Source: Rhizobacter sp964253025 (lineage in GTDB: Bacteria; Pseudomonadota; Gammaproteobacteria; Burkholderiales; Burkholderiaceae_C). From it: a stretch of DNA of 64,000 nucleotides. The stretch is from positions 1,302,001 through 1,366,000 of the forward strand of contig NZ_CAXUQC020000001.1 in assembly GCF_964253025.1 (NCBI RefSeq). Reading direction: 5' to 3'. Of this stretch, positions 34,007 to 41,379 are shown in pieces. Each line of letters opens with the position of its first letter. Position 1 is the stretch's first letter. The translations under genes and the position numbers were made by a program. Below the pieces are notes generated by a model. That model did not search any database. It was not told the origin of the DNA and worked only from the letters and a program-made list of their open reading frames with translations.

Positions 34007-34639
34007 ATGCCCTCCATTGGCTTTCGCAGTGCTTTGCGTGCCCCCACCGCGGCATTGCTCATGGCTTGGCTTCCGACTGCCGCAATCGCGGCCGAAGGCT
34101 GGGCCGAGATCGGTTGGGGGTGGCGCTGGGGTTCGGGGGAGATCCTCTACAACCGAGATGTCGAACCGACGAACCGGGCGAACGGCGGTGCCACCTTCCG
34201 CGACAGCGTCGGACCGTTCTCGGTCATCGCATGGGAGATGTTCGAGCAGCATCGCTTCGAGGGATGGGGTGGCACGCTGATCACAAGCAGCACCACGTGC
34301 CTTCCGGAAATCGATTGCTCCCCATCGGTCACGCTCGTGGTGGAACTGGGCCCTCTGAGGTCCGGAGATCCGGCCCGGTGGCAGGTCACCCTAACCGGTC
34401 CCGGGGAGCTGGACGCGCGAGGTCTCCCCTACCTGCAGGGCGACCTGAGCGGCCCGGCTCACTACGAGGGCTACCTGTCGAACGACTTGAACGACACGCG
34501 GTACACCGCAGCCATCGGTTGGGGTGACGGCTGGAATCGCGCGGTGGCGGCACCCGTTCCCGAACCGGCTTCGTGGGGCCTCATGGCGCTGGGCGTCGGG
34601 CTGCTCGGTGGGCTCCGGTCCGGGGCGCGTCGGCATTGA
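34007..34639 (+). CDS. PEP-CTERM sorting-domain protein (paralogue 1)
   Basis: A 210-residue exported protein. A signal peptide ends near AIAA-E (residue 28). The mature region has the distinctive Trp-rich segment EGWAEIGWGWRWGSGEILYN and FEGWGGTLIT, then a short beta-rich domain. The C-terminus is a PEP-CTERM signal: VPEPASWGLMALGVGLLGG followed by RSGARRH. PEP-CTERM proteins are processed by an exosortase and often belong to biofilm or exopolysaccharide systems. No exosortase gene is in this window. A close paralogue lies 1.3 kb downstream (35972-36637) with about two-thirds identity over the mature N-terminal part. No function is known for this family to me. Confidence 0.8.
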   Translation: MPSIGFRSALRAPTAALLMAWLPTAAIAAEGWAEIGWGWRWGSGEILYNRDVEPTNRANGGATFRDSVGPFSVIAWEMFEQHRFEGWGGTLITSSTTCLPEIDCSPSVTLVVELGPLRSGDPARWQVTLTGPGELDARGLPYLQGDLSGPAHYEGYLSNDLNDTRYTAAIGWGDGWNRAVAAPVPEPASWGLMALGVGLLGGLRSGARRH

Positions 34640-34775
34640 ACTCAACCGGGTGGGCCGGAGGGCAGGACAAGCGCGGCCCAAATCGGTGCGTGGGGACGGC
34701 AGGACCCGCGTGAAACGGAGGGGCACGGAGCGGCTGACTAGAATTGCCGCCCTGCTGTCGTTCCGTCCCCGCCCC

Positions 34776-35582
34776 ATGACCATCGTCGTCAACGAAGATC
34801 TCAAAGCCTACATCGATCCGCTCACGCCGGACGAGTACTACGCGCTCGAGCGAAGCCTGCTCGCGGAGGGATGCCGCGACGCCTTGGTGTTGTGGGGCGA
34901 CGTGCTGGTCGACGGGCACAACCGTTACGGCATTTGCCAGAAGCACGGATTGCCGTTCCAGACCGTACAGAACACGCGCTTCCAGACGCTGGAGGACGTG
35001 CACCTGTGGATGATCGACCAGCACCTGGGACGCCGCAGTGTCTCGGACTACCAGCGTGGGGTGCTGGCGCTGCGCAAGAAGGAAATCGTGGCCGAGCGGC
35101 AGGCGCGGGCTCGCGCCGAGGGCGCGTCCGAAGCGGCGGCGAGCGCGCAACCAGCGGCTGACGGCTCGGACGAGGCGGCTGCCGTGCCGCCCGCCGATGC
35201 GCTCGCCAGCCGCGAGGCAATCGCGCGTGCCGCCCGCCTGAGCAGCAGCCAGGTGGGCATGATCGAGAAGATCCGCAAGCAGGCGGCGCCCGAAGTCGAG
35301 GCGGCCGTGCGCTCGGGCACCATCTCGATCAACGCCGCGGCTGCCGTCGCCAGCCTGCCCGTGGAAGAGCAGGTGGCGGCCGCGACCGCAGGCAGGGACG
35401 AACTCAAGCAGGCGGCCAAGCGAGCCCGCGAAGCGAAGCGCCGGCCGCGCGACGAAGCGGCATCGAGCGCAGGGGAGCCGGGCGAAGACGAGTTGACGAC
35501 GCTGCGCCGGCGCGTGGCTGAGCTCACCGCCGAGAATGAAAAGCTGCGTGGCCAGGTGGCCACCTTGTTGGCGACACGCTGA
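34776..35582 (+). CDS. ParB/RepB-like nuclease-domain protein (plasmid replication/partition-related type)
   Basis: A 268-residue protein. The N-terminal about 95 residues (VNEDLKAYIDPLTPDEYYAL, LVDGHNRYGICQKHGLPFQT) match ParB N-terminal-like proteins with a DGHNRY motif. The middle is Ala-rich and contains a helix-turn-helix-like ARLSSSQVGMIEKIRKQA region, and the C-terminus is a coiled coil (LTTLRRRVAELTAENEKLRG, residues 235-260). Proteins of this type are annotated as partition-related in Burkholderiales chromosomes, although no plasmid features are seen here. Start ATG 34776 was chosen at the conserved domain edge. slyX follows 25 bases later. Confidence 0.75.
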   Translation: MTIVVNEDLKAYIDPLTPDEYYALERSLLAEGCRDALVLWGDVLVDGHNRYGICQKHGLPFQTVQNTRFQTLEDVHLWMIDQHLGRRSVSDYQRGVLALRKKEIVAERQARARAEGASEAAASAQPAADGSDEAAAVPPADALASREAIARAARLSSSQVGMIEKIRKQAAPEVEAAVRSGTISINAAAAVASLPVEEQVAAATAGRDELKQAAKRAREAKRRPRDEAASSAGEPGEDELTTLRRRVAELTAENEKLRGQVATLLATR

Positions 35583-35607
35583 CCTCAACGCACCGGGTTC
35601 CCAACGC

Positions 35608-35835
35608 ATGATCGACTCGCACCACCCCGATCCGGCCGAGCAGCGGCTCACCGACCTCGAGATCAAGGCCAGCTACACCGAGGACCTGGTCGACACGCTG
35701 AACGCCATCGTCGCGCGCCAGCAGCAGCAGATCGACCAGCTGGCGCGCGAACTCGCGGCGCTGCGCCAGCAGATGCCCGCGCCGGACGCGGGAAACTTTC
35801 GCAGCCTGCGCGACGAGTTGCCACCGCACTACTGA
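35608..35835 (+). CDS. slyX: SlyX family protein
   Basis: A 75-residue coiled-coil protein. The sequence DLEIKASYTEDLVDTLNAIV followed by ARQQQQIDQLARELAALRQQ and the C-terminal DELPPHY are typical of SlyX. ATG 35608 lies 25 bases after the stop of the ParB-like gene and the two are probably cotranscribed. The molecular role of SlyX is not known. It is commonly a small conserved proteobacterial protein. Confidence 0.9.
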   Translation: MIDSHHPDPAEQRLTDLEIKASYTEDLVDTLNAIVARQQQQIDQLARELAALRQQMPAPDAGNFRSLRDELPPHY

Positions 35836-35913
35836 GCCGGCGTGCGGTTTGCTGGAGCCTTCGGCGCCGACGGCCTCCCCCTAATTCGAAGTGCCGGTGT
35901 CGGGCCCGCCCGC

Positions 35914-35942
35914 TTGAAGCCGGGGCGTCCTCGGACTACTGT
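35914..35942 (+). promoter_or_regulatory. Possible promoter of the second PEP-CTERM gene
   Basis: TTGAAG (35914-35919), 17-base spacer, TACTGT (35937-35942), ending 29 bases before the ATG. It has the same layout as the promoter candidate of the first paralogue. Confidence 0.45.
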
Positions 35943-35971
35943 CATAGCACGTCCACGAGCGGGAGCGAGCG

Positions 35972-36637
35972 ATGGTCAAGACTTGGCACGGGCGGGCGGT
36001 GGGCCTGGTGGTGGTTGGTCTGGCGGGCATGCTGGCGGCGCCACCCGCCATGGCCGTCGCCGAGGGCGGCTGGGCAGAGATCGGTTGGAATTGGCGATGG
36101 GGCTCCGGCAGCATCGTCTACAACCGTGACGTCGCGCCGACAGACCTGCAGGATGGCGGCGGTACGTTCCGGAATAGCCTGGGTCCGTTCAGGATCGTGG
36201 CCTGGGAAATGCTCGAAGCGCACCACTTCGAGGGCTGGGGCGGCACCATGGTGACCCGCAACCTTGACGTCGGCGAGTGTCCCCCGATGGAGGATCCTGC
36301 GGCCTGTGACGGGATCTCCGTGGTCATCGAGTTGGGCCCCCTGGTTTCGGGTTCCGCCGCACAGTGGACCCTCACCATGACCGCGAGGGGACGTCTCGAC
36401 GAGCTCGGCCTTCCCATGCTCGGCACGGCCTCGGAAGGCGGAGGCCCGCAATTCGACGGATATCTCTCGAACAACCTCGACGATCGCCGGTACTTTCCCC
36501 TCGACAGCGAATTCGGCAACTGGCATTACTCGGTCGCGGCACCGGTGCCCGAGCCCGCCGGGCTGGCGCTGGCGGCGCTGGGGTTGGTCGGGGTCGGTGC
36601 GACAGCGGCGCGACGCCGTGCGGGGCCAAGCGCTTGA
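35972..36637 (+). CDS. PEP-CTERM sorting-domain protein (paralogue 2)
   Basis: A 221-residue exported protein, the paralogue of the gene at 34007. The signal peptide (AVGLVVVGLAGMLAAPPAMA) is cleaved near residue 28. The mature start EGGWAEIGWNWRWGSGSIVY and the segment HHFEGWGGTMVTRNLDVGE repeat the Trp/Gly-rich pattern of paralogue 1. Both end in a PEP-CTERM signal, here VPEPAGLALAALGLVGVGAT then ARRRAGPSA. It has a longer middle with three cysteines (ECPPMEDPAACDG). The two genes flank the ParB-like gene and slyX, so a local duplication with later divergence is likely. Function unknown. Confidence 0.8.
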   Translation: MVKTWHGRAVGLVVVGLAGMLAAPPAMAVAEGGWAEIGWNWRWGSGSIVYNRDVAPTDLQDGGGTFRNSLGPFRIVAWEMLEAHHFEGWGGTMVTRNLDVGECPPMEDPAACDGISVVIELGPLVSGSAAQWTLTMTARGRLDELGLPMLGTASEGGGPQFDGYLSNNLDDRRYFPLDSEFGNWHYSVAAPVPEPAGLALAALGLVGVGATAARRRAGPSA

Positions 36638-36691
36638 ACGTTGCGCTGGTGCCGTCGACAGCGGGCGGCCGCTTCGAGCGGCCGCAGCGAA

Positions 36692-37132
36692 TCAGGCTGG
36701 CGCCGCCGGGGCCGGCAGCGCCTTCACGTCGTACTGCGCCGCGTAACCGGCGCTCGGCGGGATGGGCCGGATCACATCGATCAGTACGCCGTTAGGGTCG
36801 CTCGTGATGAAGTGACGCTGCCCGAACGCCTCGTCCCGCAATGACAGCAGGATCGGCAGGCCTTCGGCGCGCAACCGGTCATGGACGTCCTCGACGTCCT
36901 CCACCTCGAAATTGATCAGCAACCCACCGGCCTGGCCGCGGCCGGCCGCCGGGATGGTTTCGTGCTGCCCGTCGAGGATCGCGAGGTTGACAGACGGGTG
37001 TTCGCGCGACTGCAGGTGAACGTACCAGTCGGCGTTGAAGAGGGGCGCGAAGCCGAAGTGCTGGCAATAGAAGTCGGCGGTTTCGCTGACGCGGTTCGTC
37101 ATGAGGACGGGGTAGTAACTGGTGATCTTCAC
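36692..37132 (-). CDS. VOC-family (glyoxalase/bleomycin-resistance) protein
   Basis: A 146-residue single-domain VOC protein. The preferred start is GTG 37132, with AGGAG about eight bases upstream, giving KITSYYPVLMTNRVSETADFY. An ATG at 37156 in frame is an alternative. The fold signatures are FYCQHFGFAPLFNADWYVHL, PSVNLAILDGQHET and GLLINFEVEDVEDVHDRLRA, and the C-terminal GQRHFITSDPNGVLIDVI. It may bind or degrade a small toxic compound, and the metal residues cannot be assigned without structure. It is divergently transcribed from a TetR regulator, which probably controls it through the shared palindrome. Confidence 0.85.
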   Translation of the reverse strand: MKITSYYPVLMTNRVSETADFYCQHFGFAPLFNADWYVHLQSREHPSVNLAILDGQHETIPAAGRGQAGGLLINFEVEDVEDVHDRLRAEGLPILLSLRDEAFGQRHFITSDPNGVLIDVIRPIPPSAGYAAQYDVKALPAPAAPA

Positions 37133-37152
37133 GGCGGGGCTCCTGGTTGTTA

Positions 37153-37169
37153 ACATACAGGCTGTATGT
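37153..37169. promoter_or_regulatory. TetR-type operator between the VOC gene and its regulator
   Basis: ACATACAG-G-CTGTATGT is a perfect 8-base inverted repeat with a single central base. It lies in the 66-base gap between the divergent VOC and TetR genes, so the regulator probably represses both. Confidence 0.65.
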
Positions 37170-37198
37170 ATCTAAACAGTAGCCCACGGAAGGCCTGC

Positions 37199-37786
37199 AT
37201 GCAAGAGAAAGCCCCTCGACGATCGAACCGCGAGCGCACCGACGCCACACGGGATGCGCTCACCCGTGCGGCGCGATCCCTGTTCATCGCCCACGGGTAT
37301 GCGCAGACGTCCACCCCGCAGGTGTGCGCGGCCGCGGGCATCACCCGCGGGGCGCTGTATCACCACTTCAGCGACAAGCGGGACCTGTTCCGGCACGTGC
37401 TGGAGCTGGAGTCGCGCGCGGTGGCCGAACACATCGTTTCGGAGACGTCGGGCCCGGTACCCGCGGCCGAGGCCTTGCTCGCGGGCGCCGACGCCTACCT
37501 GGACGCCATGAGCGTGCCCGGCCGAACGCAGCTGCTGCTGGTCGACGGCCCGGCGGTTCTCGGTGTGGCCGACGTGATGGCGATGGACGAGTCGCACGCG
37601 GCCGGCACGCTGCGGGAGGGCCTGGCTGCCGCGATGCCCCGAGAGACCGACGTGTCGGTGGACGCGCTCGCACGGCTGCTTTCGGCGGCCTTCGACCGAG
37701 CGGCGCTCGACATGGACGCCGGCGCCGAACCGGACGAGGTGCGCGGCGCCATGCGCTGGCTTCTCAAGCGCGCCCTGGCGGGCTGA
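37199..37786 (+). CDS. TetR-family regulator of the divergent VOC gene
   Basis: A 195-residue repressor. ATG 37199 follows GGAAGG. The helix-turn-helix domain covers about residues 15-60 (ATRDALTRAARSLFIAHGYA, TSTPQVCAAAGITRGALYHH, FSDKRDLFRHVLE). The C-terminal domain is helical and Ala-rich with no recognised ligand motif. It faces the VOC gene across a palindrome at 37153-37169, the expected regulator/target arrangement. The signal may be the substrate of the VOC enzyme, but this is inference. Confidence 0.88.
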   Translation: MQEKAPRRSNRERTDATRDALTRAARSLFIAHGYAQTSTPQVCAAAGITRGALYHHFSDKRDLFRHVLELESRAVAEHIVSETSGPVPAAEALLAGADAYLDAMSVPGRTQLLLVDGPAVLGVADVMAMDESHAAGTLREGLAAAMPRETDVSVDALARLLSAAFDRAALDMDAGAEPDEVRGAMRWLLKRALAG

Positions 37787-37790
37787 TCGC

Positions 37791-38696
37791 TCAAGGCGAC
37801 GGTGCGACAGCCGACCACTGCAGGGCGAGCGCGGCATCCAGCCTCACGGTCGCCCGGACTTCGAAGCGAACCAGGCGAAGTGCGCCCGGGAACTGCGCGA
37901 CGGCCTCGGCATCCCAGACCACTTCCGCATGTCCGGTGACATGCAACAGGTCGCCCGACTCGAAGCCGATGAACAGCAGACCGGCCCGTGGATTGAGCGC
38001 CAGGTTGCCGAAGGTGTTGAAGAAGAGGTTGCCCGCGTAGTCCGGGATCCAGAGCGCGCCGTCTTCGTCCACCGACACGAAGCCAGGCGCCCCGCCTCGA
38101 TGTGAGACGTCGAGGCCTTCTTCGGGCACGGCCGAGTGGGGCGCCCGCGGGTGAGCCGTCGCGATGAACAGCGTGTCGGCCCGCTGAACGAGCGCCAGGT
38201 CCCGCGCGTCCAGCCGTTCCCCACTGCGCGGCGAATGAGAGACCCGCCCCGGCCCGTATGTCGCCTCTCGGGGGACGATGTACTTCGGGCAGTTGCCGAA
38301 GCTCTGCGCCACCCTGATCGACACACCGTCCGGTGTGACCTCCTCGACGATGCCGTTCATGCGATTGCGCCGTCGGGTGTGCGCTTGAATGCCCAGCAGC
38401 CCGACCGACTCACCCTCCCGCCAGCGCAGGGGCGCACCGACCAGCGGCGCGGCGTTGACCCGCAGCCGCCGCGCATCGGGCGAGCTGACGAAGCCCGGCG
38501 GCGCAGCCACGATGCTGGCCCACGGCCGGCCGGCGTCGTCCACACTGCCCACGATGAGGAACGGCAGCAGGGAAAAGAAGCTTCGGTGCTGCTCGGGCAT
38601 GTGGTCCCGGATCGCGCGGTCGGCCACCTCGGCCATGCGGTCACGCACCTCCAGGCGCTGCTGGACCCGGGCTTCGCCTGCATGGAAAGCGCCCAT
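37791..38696 (-). CDS. Pyridoxamine 5'-phosphate oxidase-fold flavin protein
   Basis: A 301-residue protein starting at ATG 38696 (MGAFHAGEARVQQRLEVRDR). It has the split-barrel FMN-binding fold: HRSFFSLLPFLIVGSVDDAG then RPWASIVAAPPGF, a characteristic MNGIVEEVTPDGVSIRVAQS, and the second barrel copy with ADTLFIATAHP and GNLFFNTFGNLALNPRAGLL. It resembles the larger PNPOx-like oxidoreductases with ferredoxin-like extensions. The C-terminus has no Fe-S domain, so the ferredoxin domain of some relatives is absent. A glutathione S-transferase gene stops 11 bases upstream of its start and is probably in the same operon. Confidence 0.8.
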   Translation of the reverse strand: MGAFHAGEARVQQRLEVRDRMAEVADRAIRDHMPEQHRSFFSLLPFLIVGSVDDAGRPWASIVAAPPGFVSSPDARRLRVNAAPLVGAPLRWREGESVGLLGIQAHTRRRNRMNGIVEEVTPDGVSIRVAQSFGNCPKYIVPREATYGPGRVSHSPRSGERLDARDLALVQRADTLFIATAHPRAPHSAVPEEGLDVSHRGGAPGFVSVDEDGALWIPDYAGNLFFNTFGNLALNPRAGLLFIGFESGDLLHVTGHAEVVWDAEAVAQFPGALRLVRFEVRATVRLDAALALQWSAVAPSP

Positions 38697-38706
38697 GTCC
38701 TTGGCC

Positions 38707-39327
38707 TCAGGCGGGAAGCCCGACGGGCGACTTCGCGAACGGAAGGAAGCGCGGCAGCGCCTCGACCCGTTCCAGCCAGGCGCGCACCGCCGCGTACGGC
38801 ACCAGCGAGACATTGCCTTCGGGCGCCCGTGCGGTGTAGCCGTACAGGGCCAGGTCCGCGATGCTGGCCTCGGCCCCGACGAGGAAGGGCGAATCGGCCA
38901 GGTGACGTTCCATGAGCGCGAGCAGGGCGTTCGCGCGCGCGATGAGCGGCGTGGTGTCGACGTCGCGCTTGAACAGCACGGCGACCCGGGCCGCGCTGGC
39001 ACCGTGAGCGAGCTCGCCGGCAGCGACGGACAGCCAGCGCTGGATGCGCGCTGCGTGCACCGGATCGCCGGGTTGCCAACGGGGGCCGCCGTATCGGGCG
39101 GCGAGGTAGACCAGGATGGCGTTCGAGTCGCTCAGGGTCACGTCGCCGTCCTGCAGCACCGGCACCTGCCCGAACGGGTTTAGCGCGAGGAAGTTCGGCT
39201 GCTTGTGCGCGCCCTTCAGCACGTCGACGTCCACCGTGCGGTACGGCAGGTCGAGCAGGTGCAGGAAGGCCTCGACGCGGTGGCTGTGGCCGGAGAGGGT
39301 GAGGCGATGCAGGGTGATGTCGGGCAT
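38707..39327 (-). CDS. Glutathione S-transferase family protein
   Basis: A 206-residue enzyme, start ATG 39327 (MPDITLHRLTLSGHSHRVEA). The N-terminal thioredoxin-like domain (1-80) contains NPFGQVPVLQDGDVTLSDSN (glutathione-binding PVL and S/N) and the C-terminal helical domain (90-206) contains ASIADLALYGYTARAPEGNV. It fits a soluble GST of the beta or phi-like groups, though catalytic Ser/Cys assignment is uncertain. Glutathione conjugation or reduction is inferred. It is divergent from the LysR gene and has the PNPOx-like gene downstream, so the LysR protein probably controls both. Confidence 0.88.
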   Translation of the reverse strand: MPDITLHRLTLSGHSHRVEAFLHLLDLPYRTVDVDVLKGAHKQPNFLALNPFGQVPVLQDGDVTLSDSNAILVYLAARYGGPRWQPGDPVHAARIQRWLSVAAGELAHGASAARVAVLFKRDVDTTPLIARANALLALMERHLADSPFLVGAEASIADLALYGYTARAPEGNVSLVPYAAVRAWLERVEALPRFLPFAKSPVGLPA

Positions 39328-39376
39328 GGTGCGGTGCCTGTGGGTGAGGAAGGTTGATGGGATGGCGCAGATTCTG

Positions 39377-39426
39377 GTTGCTGCGAACTGTTGAATAAAT
39401 GGCCGCAACTGGAGTGCAGTGCTCCA
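39377..39426. promoter_or_regulatory. Inverted repeats in the GST/LysR intergenic region
   Basis: Two imperfect dyads lie in the 121-base gap: GTTGC (39377-39381) with GCAAC (39405-39409), and TGGAG-N7-CTCCA (39410-39426). They are suitable LysR-type binding sites between the divergent genes, but the classical T-N11-A motif is not clear. Confidence 0.35.
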
Positions 39427-39448
39427 TTTGGCGGTTTAATATGCCGCG

Positions 39449-40339
39449 ATGGACAAGCTGAAGGCCATGGCCACCTTTGTGCACATCGCCGAGGCCGGCT
39501 CGCTGACGGCGGCCGCCAAAGCCAGTGCGTCGTCCTTGCCCGCGGTGGTTCGCAGCCTGGCCGCGCTAGAGGGTCACCTCGGCGTGCGCCTCTTCAACCG
39601 CACCACCCGCCGCATCTCCCTGACCGCCGAAGGCCGGCACTACCTCGACCGTTGCCGCGCCGTGCTCGATGCAGTGGCGGAGGCCGAGGGTGAACTCGCC
39701 GCCGACGCGGCGGAACCGAGCGGAGAGCTCGTGGTCACCGCGCCGGCCCTGTTCGGAGAGATGTACGTGGCACCGGCCGTCACCCGCTTCGTCCAGCGAT
39801 ACGACAAGGTGCGCGTGCGCCTGCTGCTGTGGGACCGCGTCGTCAACTTGCTGGACGAGGGAATCGACGTCGCGGTGCGCATCGGTGAACTCAACGACTC
39901 GTCGCTCGTGGCCCAGGCCGTGGGCAGCTTGCGCCGCCCGGTGGTCGCGAGTCCGGAGTTCCTGCGCCGGCACGGTGTACCGGGCCATCCCGACGAGTTG
40001 CGCCATGCCAATTGCATCCGCTTCACCGGGCTGCCGGCGGGAGGGTGGCTGTTCCACGATGGCCGGCGCCAGTTCCAGGTGCCGGTCACCGGCAACCTCG
40101 AATTTAACCGCGCAGCGCCGGCGGCCAGTGCCTGCGTGGCCGGCCTGGGCTTCGGCATGTTCATCTCGTACCAGGTCGCTCCGGACATCGCCGCGGGCCG
40201 GCTGCAGACCGTGCTCGAGCCCTTCGAGCCACCGCCTCGGCCCGTCAACCTCGTCTATCCGCATGCGCGGGGCCTGCCGGCGCGCACGCGGGTTTTCATC
40301 GCCTGGATGAAAGAGGCGCTGGCCCCGCTTGGGGGCTGA
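39449..40339 (+). CDS. LysR-family transcriptional regulator
   Basis: A 296-residue regulator. The winged helix-turn-helix is at residues 1-62: MDKLKAMATFVHIAEAGSLT, AAAKASASSLPAVVRSLAAL, and RLFNRTTRRISLTAEG. The C-terminal periplasmic-binding-like domain has LVVTAPALFGEMYVAPAVTR, then LLLWDRVVNLLDEGIDVAVR. It belongs to the large group of LysR regulators that control a divergent target, here the GST and PNPOx-like genes. The inducer is unknown. Confidence 0.9.
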   Translation: MDKLKAMATFVHIAEAGSLTAAAKASASSLPAVVRSLAALEGHLGVRLFNRTTRRISLTAEGRHYLDRCRAVLDAVAEAEGELAADAAEPSGELVVTAPALFGEMYVAPAVTRFVQRYDKVRVRLLLWDRVVNLLDEGIDVAVRIGELNDSSLVAQAVGSLRRPVVASPEFLRRHGVPGHPDELRHANCIRFTGLPAGGWLFHDGRRQFQVPVTGNLEFNRAAPAASACVAGLGFGMFISYQVAPDIAAGRLQTVLEPFEPPPRPVNLVYPHARGLPARTRVFIAWMKEALAPLGG

Positions 40340-40387
40340 ACTCGAAACGGCCACAATGGAGGCTCGTCTCCCGCCTGTCCCTTTGCC

Positions 40388-41341
40388 ATGACCACTACTG
40401 CGCTGACGCTCTTGCTCATCGACACCGACGGCGCCGCCGTGCCCGACCTGGCACCGGACTCGCCATTCGGCCCGTTTGCATGCGAGCGGTGCACGGGCTT
40501 GGTTCAGGCAGGGGAGCGCCTGGTCGATCGGCGTTACGACGCCGTGATTGTGGCGGTGCGCCCCGTGGAGGCCAGAAAGCTGCTCGCCTGGCCTGGCCTC
40601 ACCCAGGCAACGGTGGAGCCCGCCATGATCGTGCTCACGCCGGACGAGCCTGGCCACGACCTGGCCATCCGCTTGGTGGCCTCGGGCGTCCAGGACGTCC
40701 AGCCGATTCCGTCGTCAACCGCCTCGGCCGAGCTGCTGCCCCGCGCGGTGCGCCTGGCGATCGAGCGGAAGAACGTGGAGCGGCTGGCGCGCAAGTCCCT
40801 GGCCACCGACCTGATGACCGGCCTGCCCAACCAGGCTCAACTGGTCGAGCATGTGAACCAGCTCCTGGCGCTGCGCGAGCGTGAACCGGCGCCGATGGCG
40901 TTGCTGGCGGTGCGGGTGGAGGGCCTCGCCACGGCCGAGGCCCGCCTGGGCCGGGAGGCGGCCAACGTGCTGCGCCGCAAGATCGCCGTGCGTCTGCGCA
41001 TGGGCCTGCGGGCGAGCGATGTCGTGGCGTCGGTTGGCCCCGATTCTTTCGTCGTGCTCTTGTCCAAGTTCCAGGAGCCGCAGGATGCGGACCGCGTTGC
41101 CGTCAAGCTCCGTGAAGCCCTGCATCCGCCGTTTCCCATCTCGGGCACCGAACTGGCGATTGCCGTGGCCACGGGCATTGCGCAGTTCCCCGACGACGGC
41201 CGGGACGCCATCAGCCTCGTCCGGCGAGCCACCGGCCTCGCGCTGGCCGCCACGGCCCTCGGTCGTGAAGGCTTCGCGAACCATGAAGAGCAGGGGCCGG
41301 TCTCTGCCGCCAACGAAGCGCCTCCGTTGCCCGGAACCTGA
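40388..41341 (+). CDS. GGDEF-domain protein with degenerate active site
   Basis: A 317-residue protein. Residues 1-125 are a pseudo-receiver-like region (ALTLLLIDTDGAAVP, APMIVLTPDEPGHDL-like pattern) without an obvious phosphorylation aspartate set. A GGDEF domain follows at about 138-310 (DLMTGLPNQAQLVEHVNQLL). The signature loop, normally GGDEF, reads GPDSF at residues 217-221, and the magnesium-binding aspartate before it is replaced (LAVRVEGLA). Diguanylate cyclase activity is therefore unlikely. It may bind c-di-GMP or GTP, or act as a regulator. There is no EAL domain. It stands alone. Confidence 0.85.
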   Translation: MTTTALTLLLIDTDGAAVPDLAPDSPFGPFACERCTGLVQAGERLVDRRYDAVIVAVRPVEARKLLAWPGLTQATVEPAMIVLTPDEPGHDLAIRLVASGVQDVQPIPSSTASAELLPRAVRLAIERKNVERLARKSLATDLMTGLPNQAQLVEHVNQLLALREREPAPMALLAVRVEGLATAEARLGREAANVLRRKIAVRLRMGLRASDVVASVGPDSFVVLLSKFQEPQDADRVAVKLREALHPPFPISGTELAIAVATGIAQFPDDGRDAISLVRRATGLALAATALGREGFANHEEQGPVSAANEAPPLPGT

Positions 41342-41379
41342 CTGCGGCTGCGGGCGCCTCCCGGCGCCAGCCCGCAACC

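Noticed and set aside
34776..35582. ParB-like gene considered as evidence of an integrated plasmid
   Set aside because: No ParA, replication protein, origin or transfer genes are near it. Chromosomal copies of this type next to slyX are plausible in Burkholderiales.
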